Shown piece by piece: positions 6,655-9,158 of a stretch of 9,158 bases of DNA. Within the stretch, counting starts at the first letter, position 1, and every line of letters begins with the position of its first letter. This stretch comes from JAYUHK01 sp043767025. Its GTDB lineage: Bacteria; Bacteroidota; Bacteroidia; Chitinophagales; Saprospiraceae. Below the pieces are notes generated by a model. The model ran no database searches, had not been told where the DNA came from, and saw only the letters and a program-made list of their open reading frames with translations. Location of the stretch: contig JAYUHK010000165.1 of NCBI GenBank assembly GCA_043767025.1, forward strand, positions 1 through 9,158, given 5' to 3'. Position numbers and translations under genes: made by a program.

Positions 6655-7974
6655 TTATTTTCGTCCGCCGTTCAGCTTGTCTTGAAGTTTTTTTAGCTCG
6701 TCCCAACTGCCTTTGGCGGCGAGGGCGGCTTGCTCCATCCAAGTTTCGGGATTGTGTATTCTGTATCGAGGTCCGGCGGCAGTCAGGATTGCGCGCACGT
6801 CGTCGGCTTTGGCAGCCGCCAAGTCAGCGAAAGTATTGAGGTTTGCTTTTTGCAAAATCTCTGATATTTTTGGTCCGATTCCTTCTATTTTTGCCAAGTC
6901 GTCGCTGGCGGTTGCTACTTTGCTGCTTGGTTCTGCTTTTTGACTTACAGCGGCGGCTGGCTTGGCAGTCGCTTGAGCAGCTACTTTCGGAGCGGCTGCA
7001 CTCGCGCTCGCCGTCTTTCCTGCTGCATTTTGGATAAAAGTTCCCCACGTCAGGTTGTCTTGCCCTTCCTTGTGCGCCAAAGCTCTTTCGATAGCCATAT
7101 CTGCTGCATTTTCTACAATCCAGTCAAAATTTTCTTGCCCCACAGAAGTATGCTCCGCGTCGGGCGCAGGATTGCAAAAATCTATCGCATACGGAATACC
7201 GTCGCGGATAGCAAACTCGACCGTGTTGAAGTCATAACCAAGAGCGTGGTTGAGTTTTAGGACATACTCATGGACGGTAGCGAGCAACTTTTTGGCTTCC
7301 GGTCCTTTCGGCAACTGCGCGTCGTAGCGCAGGTGATGCGGATTGCGCGGCTCGTAAGGCATGATGTGGACGTTTTTTCCGCCCAAACAATAGCACCGAA
7401 AATAATCCGTGAATTGGATTTCTTCTTGCAACATCATTACCAACTGCTCGGTTTCGGCGTGCTTCTCAAAAAAATCCGCAGGGTCTTCTACCTTGTAAAC
7501 GCTTTTCCAGCCACCGCCTGCGTGAGGCTTCATGTAAGCCGGAAAACCGATGAGGTGAAACATTTCGTTCCACGCAAGTGGAAACATTAGGTTGCGAAAA
7601 GACTGCTCCGAAGTGTCCGTTGGGTGTTGTTTGGAAGGCAACAAAACTGTTTTTGGCACCGGTACGCCGATTTGAGTCGCCAGCACGTTGTTGAAAAATT
7701 TTTCGTCCGCACTCCACCAAAAAGGATTGTTGATGACGGCGGTGCCGCAAGCAGCAGCGTTTTTCAAAAAGGCACGATAAAACGGAACGTCCTGCGAAAT
7801 ACGGTCAATAATTACCGCATAGCCCGACGATTCGCCCTGCACGACTCTATCAATCTGGACGGCTTCTGCCATCAAATTTTTGATGCCTTGTTTTTTTATT
7901 TTTTCATTCACTCGCGCAATGAAAGCTGGCGGAAAAGTATTTTCCATGCCGAATAAAATTCCAATTTTTTTCAT
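6655..7974 (-). CDS. ATP-grasp family protein with C-terminal helix-hairpin-helix domain
   Basis: This 439-residue protein has two parts. Residues 1-317 look like an ATP-grasp enzyme, a fold that joins a carboxylate to an amine or thiol through an acyl-phosphate. Visible parts are an N-terminal pre-grasp region (KKIGILFG), MKPHAGGGWKSVYKV at 148-162 as the lysine and glycine-rich ATP loop, MMLQEEI at 180-186 as the adenine-binding strand, and VEFAIRDGIPYAIDFCNPAPD at 252-272 with likely metal ligands. Residues 318-357 are an Ala/Lys/Ser-rich flexible linker. Residues 358-439 form a helix-hairpin-helix domain (KIEGIGPKISEIL at 362-374, then GPRYRIHNPETW and WDELKKLQDKLNGG). This tail resembles the extension on Bacteroidota ribosomal protein L21 and may bind nucleic acid or protein. 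The substrate is unknown. Nothing suggests frameshift or decay. The gene appears monocistronic, starting with an ATG without a Shine-Dalgarno and ending just before its own terminator. Confidence 0.85.
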   Translation of the reverse strand: MKKIGILFGMENTFPPAFIARVNEKIKKQGIKNLMAEAVQIDRVVQGESSGYAVIIDRISQDVPFYRAFLKNAAACGTAVINNPFWWSADEKFFNNVLATQIGVPVPKTVLLPSKQHPTDTSEQSFRNLMFPLAWNEMFHLIGFPAYMKPHAGGGWKSVYKVEDPADFFEKHAETEQLVMMLQEEIQFTDYFRCYCLGGKNVHIMPYEPRNPHHLRYDAQLPKGPEAKKLLATVHEYVLKLNHALGYDFNTVEFAIRDGIPYAIDFCNPAPDAEHTSVGQENFDWIVENAADMAIERALAHKEGQDNLTWGTFIQNAAGKTASASAAAPKVAAQATAKPAAAVSQKAEPSSKVATASDDLAKIEGIGPKISEILQKANLNTFADLAAAKADDVRAILTAAGPRYRIHNPETWMEQAALAAKGSWDELKKLQDKLNGGRK

Positions 7975-8057
7975 GTTGTTTTACTGTTTATTTTTCTGTT
8001 TTAAATTTATTCCAAAATAGCACGCCGTAAAATTAATTATTTTGTGACATCTAAACC

Positions 8058-8065
8058 CAAAAATA
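8058..8065 (-). promoter_or_regulatory. candidate -7 box for the ATP-grasp gene
   Basis: On the minus strand this reads TATTTTTG, a full match to TAnnTTTG. It lies about 84 bases upstream of the ATG at 7974. No TTG box is visible at the expected 19-base distance, so the assignment is tentative. Confidence 0.35.
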
Positions 8066-8092
8066 CTTTTTTTTATTGAAATAATTACCATA

Positions 8093-8254
8093 CGGAAGGA
8101 AGAAAAAATAAAGCGCTCCATTTTTTCCAATAAATTGAATCCATAACAAGGCATTGTTGAGGCGCACCGCAGGGCATTGAAACGAGAAACTAACGCAGTA
8201 GTTGGCTGAAATTTAGCAAAAAAAAAACGGGTAATTTATTTTAGACACATTCCT
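8093..8254 (+). repeat. ~160-bp intergenic repeat with inverted ends (copy B, MITE-like)
   Basis: This is the second near-full copy, in the same orientation as the one at 6421-6580. The ends are GGAAGGAAG on the left and ACACATTCCT on the right; the reverse complement of the right end (AGGAATGTGT) matches the family end better than the left does. It has no coding frame. It fills most of the space between the divergent ATP-grasp and pth genes, and its right end stops 16 bases before the -7 box of pth. Confidence 0.75.
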
Positions 8255-8269
8255 TACAAAAATATCCGC

Positions 8270-8277
8270 TATTTTTG
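8270..8277 (+). promoter_or_regulatory. candidate -7 box for pth
   Basis: TATTTTTG fits TAnnTTTG exactly and would start transcription near 8284, leaving a leader of under 20 bases before the ATG at 8301. The expected -33 position falls at about 8248-8250, inside the right end of the neighbouring repeat, and reads CAT rather than TTG. The promoter may therefore be weak or partly built from repeat sequence. Confidence 0.45.
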
Positions 8278-8300
8278 CGCTCTGAAAACGTCTTAATTTT

Positions 8301-8867
8301 ATGAAATATCTAATCGTAGGTCTTGGAAATATTGGTGCTGAATACGAGCGCACTCGCCACAACATAGGCTTTGAAGTCGTAGATTTGTTGGCAAAAGAGT
8401 TTAAAGCGACTTTCAAAAGCGCGCAACACGGCTCGATTACCGAGTTCAAACACAAAAGCCGAACATTTATTCTGCTCAAACCCTCTACCTACATGAATTT
8501 GAGCGGCAAAGCGGTGCGCTTCTGGCTGCAATGCGAAAAAATACAACCCGAAAACCTGTTGGTCGTGTTGGACGACCTCAATCTCGCTTTTGGCAAGCAA
8601 CGCCTCCGCCCCAACGGCTCCGATGGCGGTCACAACGGCTTGAAAAATATAGATTTTATGCTCGGCAACAACAAATACCCGCGCCTCCGAATCGGCATCG
8701 GCGATGACTTTTCCAAAGGGCGACAAGTGGATTATGTACTCGGCAAATGGACTCCGAAAGAGGAAGAAAAACTCCAAGATATTCTTCGAGCTGCCGCCGA
8801 TGCTGTGCTTACTTTCGGCACGCTCGGCATCGCACCCACCATGAACCAACACAACACAAAGCGCTAA
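8301..8867 (+). CDS. pth: peptidyl-tRNA hydrolase
   Basis: Pth cleaves the ester bond of peptidyl-tRNAs released early from ribosomes, freeing the tRNA for reuse in the cytoplasm. It is normally essential. The protein is 188 residues, the usual bacterial length. Key residues known from E. coli Pth are all present: N10 in VGLGNIG, catalytic H20 in TRHNIGFEVVD, N66 in KPSTYMNLSGKAV, the aspartate of VVLDDLNLAFGKQRLR (D91 or D92), and H111-N112 in SDGGHNGLKNI. IGIG near 131 and YVLGKW near 145 are also typical. The ATG at 8301 puts N10 and H20 at their standard numbers, which fixes the start. The gene stands alone and is divergent from the ATP-grasp gene. The downstream sequence has no convincing terminator; a nine-of-eleven AT-rich pairing at 8899-8923 is the best candidate. 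Confidence 0.97.
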   Translation: MKYLIVGLGNIGAEYERTRHNIGFEVVDLLAKEFKATFKSAQHGSITEFKHKSRTFILLKPSTYMNLSGKAVRFWLQCEKIQPENLLVVLDDLNLAFGKQRLRPNGSDGGHNGLKNIDFMLGNNKYPRLRIGIGDDFSKGRQVDYVLGKWTPKEEEKLQDILRAAADAVLTFGTLGIAPTMNQHNTKR

Positions 8868-8922
8868 TCAAGCGTGGACGGGCAGCAACAAAATACTTCA
8901 ATTTTTTACGCTGTAAAATTTT

Positions 8923-8943
8923 GATGAGGAGTGAAGAAAAATA
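8923..8943 (+). repeat. possible end fragment of the intergenic repeat (copy D)
   Basis: ATGAGGAGTGAAGAAAAA at 8924-8941 differs by one base from the outer end of the copy at 2797-2814. Similarity beyond it is poor, so it may be a solitary end of a decayed copy or a chance A-rich match. It sits downstream of pth, between two convergent genes. Confidence 0.35.
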
Positions 8944-8984
8944 TTACGCATCTTTTTTCGGCGAATAAAAAAGCTATTTCGCGC

Positions 8985-9158
8985 TCAAATTCTTGCCGAC
9001 AGACCGATGAACGGATGCACAATTCCATATTTGTACGGGATTTTATTGAGCGGAAAATAATTGTAGTAGCCCGTGTTGATGTGTAAAAACTTATAGATTT
9101 TGTACTCCAACGAAATCCCAATAATTCGATTGAACGTAAAGCGTTTAGTCGGCTCTTC
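8985..9158 (-). CDS. probable outer-membrane beta-barrel protein, C-terminal fragment (partial)
   Basis: A minus-strand frame stays open from the right edge to a TGA at 8985-8987, giving the last 57 residues. It shows alternating polar and aromatic or hydrophobic stretches (RIIGISLEYKIYKFLHINTGYYNYF) and ends in HPFIGLSARI. That pattern is typical of the final strands of an outer-membrane barrel, and the frame reads sensibly to the edge. No family can be assigned from so short a piece. It converges on pth. It could instead be some other periplasmic or surface beta-rich protein. Confidence 0.6.
   Translation of the reverse strand, partial: EEPTKRFTFNRIIGISLEYKIYKFLHINTGYYNYFPLNKIPYKYGIVHPFIGLSARI

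Noticed and set aside
8310..8852. Long minus-strand open frame opposite pth
   Set aside because: It is antisense to a clearly conserved gene, has no recognisable motif and no promoter, and long shadow frames are common in GC-richer coding DNA.
8952..8973. Inverted repeat of seven bases (CTTTTTT against AAAAAAG) as a terminator
   Set aside because: The stem has a single G-C pair and no separate T run, so it would be too unstable.
1..9158. CRISPR array, tRNA, rRNA or toxin-antitoxin pair
   Set aside because: No regularly spaced direct repeats, cloverleaf-like sequence, rRNA motif or small overlapping gene pair was seen on either strand.

Overview
The window looks like a chromosomal stretch from a member of the Bacteroidota, probably a Cytophagia- or Saprospiria-like lineage. 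The evidence is indirect: promoters of the Bacteroidota type (TTG-N19-TAnnTTTG), no clear Shine-Dalgarno sequences ahead of starts, a Reg_prop/Y_Y_Y sensor kinase, an L21-type helix-hairpin-helix tail, and AT-rich intergenic DNA between GC-richer genes. The species cannot be named from this sequence alone.

Layout. Positions 1-189 hold the C-terminal tail of an IS4-like transposase that enters from the left. An AT-rich gap with a good promoter and a possible leader hairpin precedes a PpiD/SurA-like membrane-anchored peptidyl-prolyl isomerase (515-2635, +). A nearly symmetrical, bidirectional terminator (2756-2796) separates it from a converging minus-strand pair. That pair is a HupE/UreJ-family membrane protein (5824-6408) followed by a large propeller-type sensor histidine kinase (2911-5772). 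Upstream of these lies another minus-strand gene, an ATP-grasp enzyme carrying a C-terminal helix-hairpin-helix domain (6655-7974), with its own strong terminator (6594-6641). Divergent from it is pth, peptidyl-tRNA hydrolase (8301-8867, +). The right edge carries the last 57 residues of a minus-strand protein resembling the end of an outer-membrane beta-barrel (8985-9158).

The genes do not form one pathway. Peptidyl-prolyl isomerase (envelope protein folding) and Pth (tRNA recycling) are housekeeping functions. The kinase has no adjacent response regulator, and the HupE-like protein has no hydrogenase or urease genes beside it.

The least expected feature is a family of roughly 160-bp imperfect repeats with related inverted ends. 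Two near-complete copies lie at 6421-6580 and 8093-8254. A truncated, inverted copy lies at 2799-2885 and a possible end fragment at 8923-8943. All sit in intergenic DNA next to gene starts or terminators. They look like a non-autonomous mobile element (MITE-like), and one copy may supply part of the upstream region of pth. I did not find a clear novel defence or biosynthetic system; the ATP-grasp/HhH fusion and the repeat family are the most worthwhile leads.
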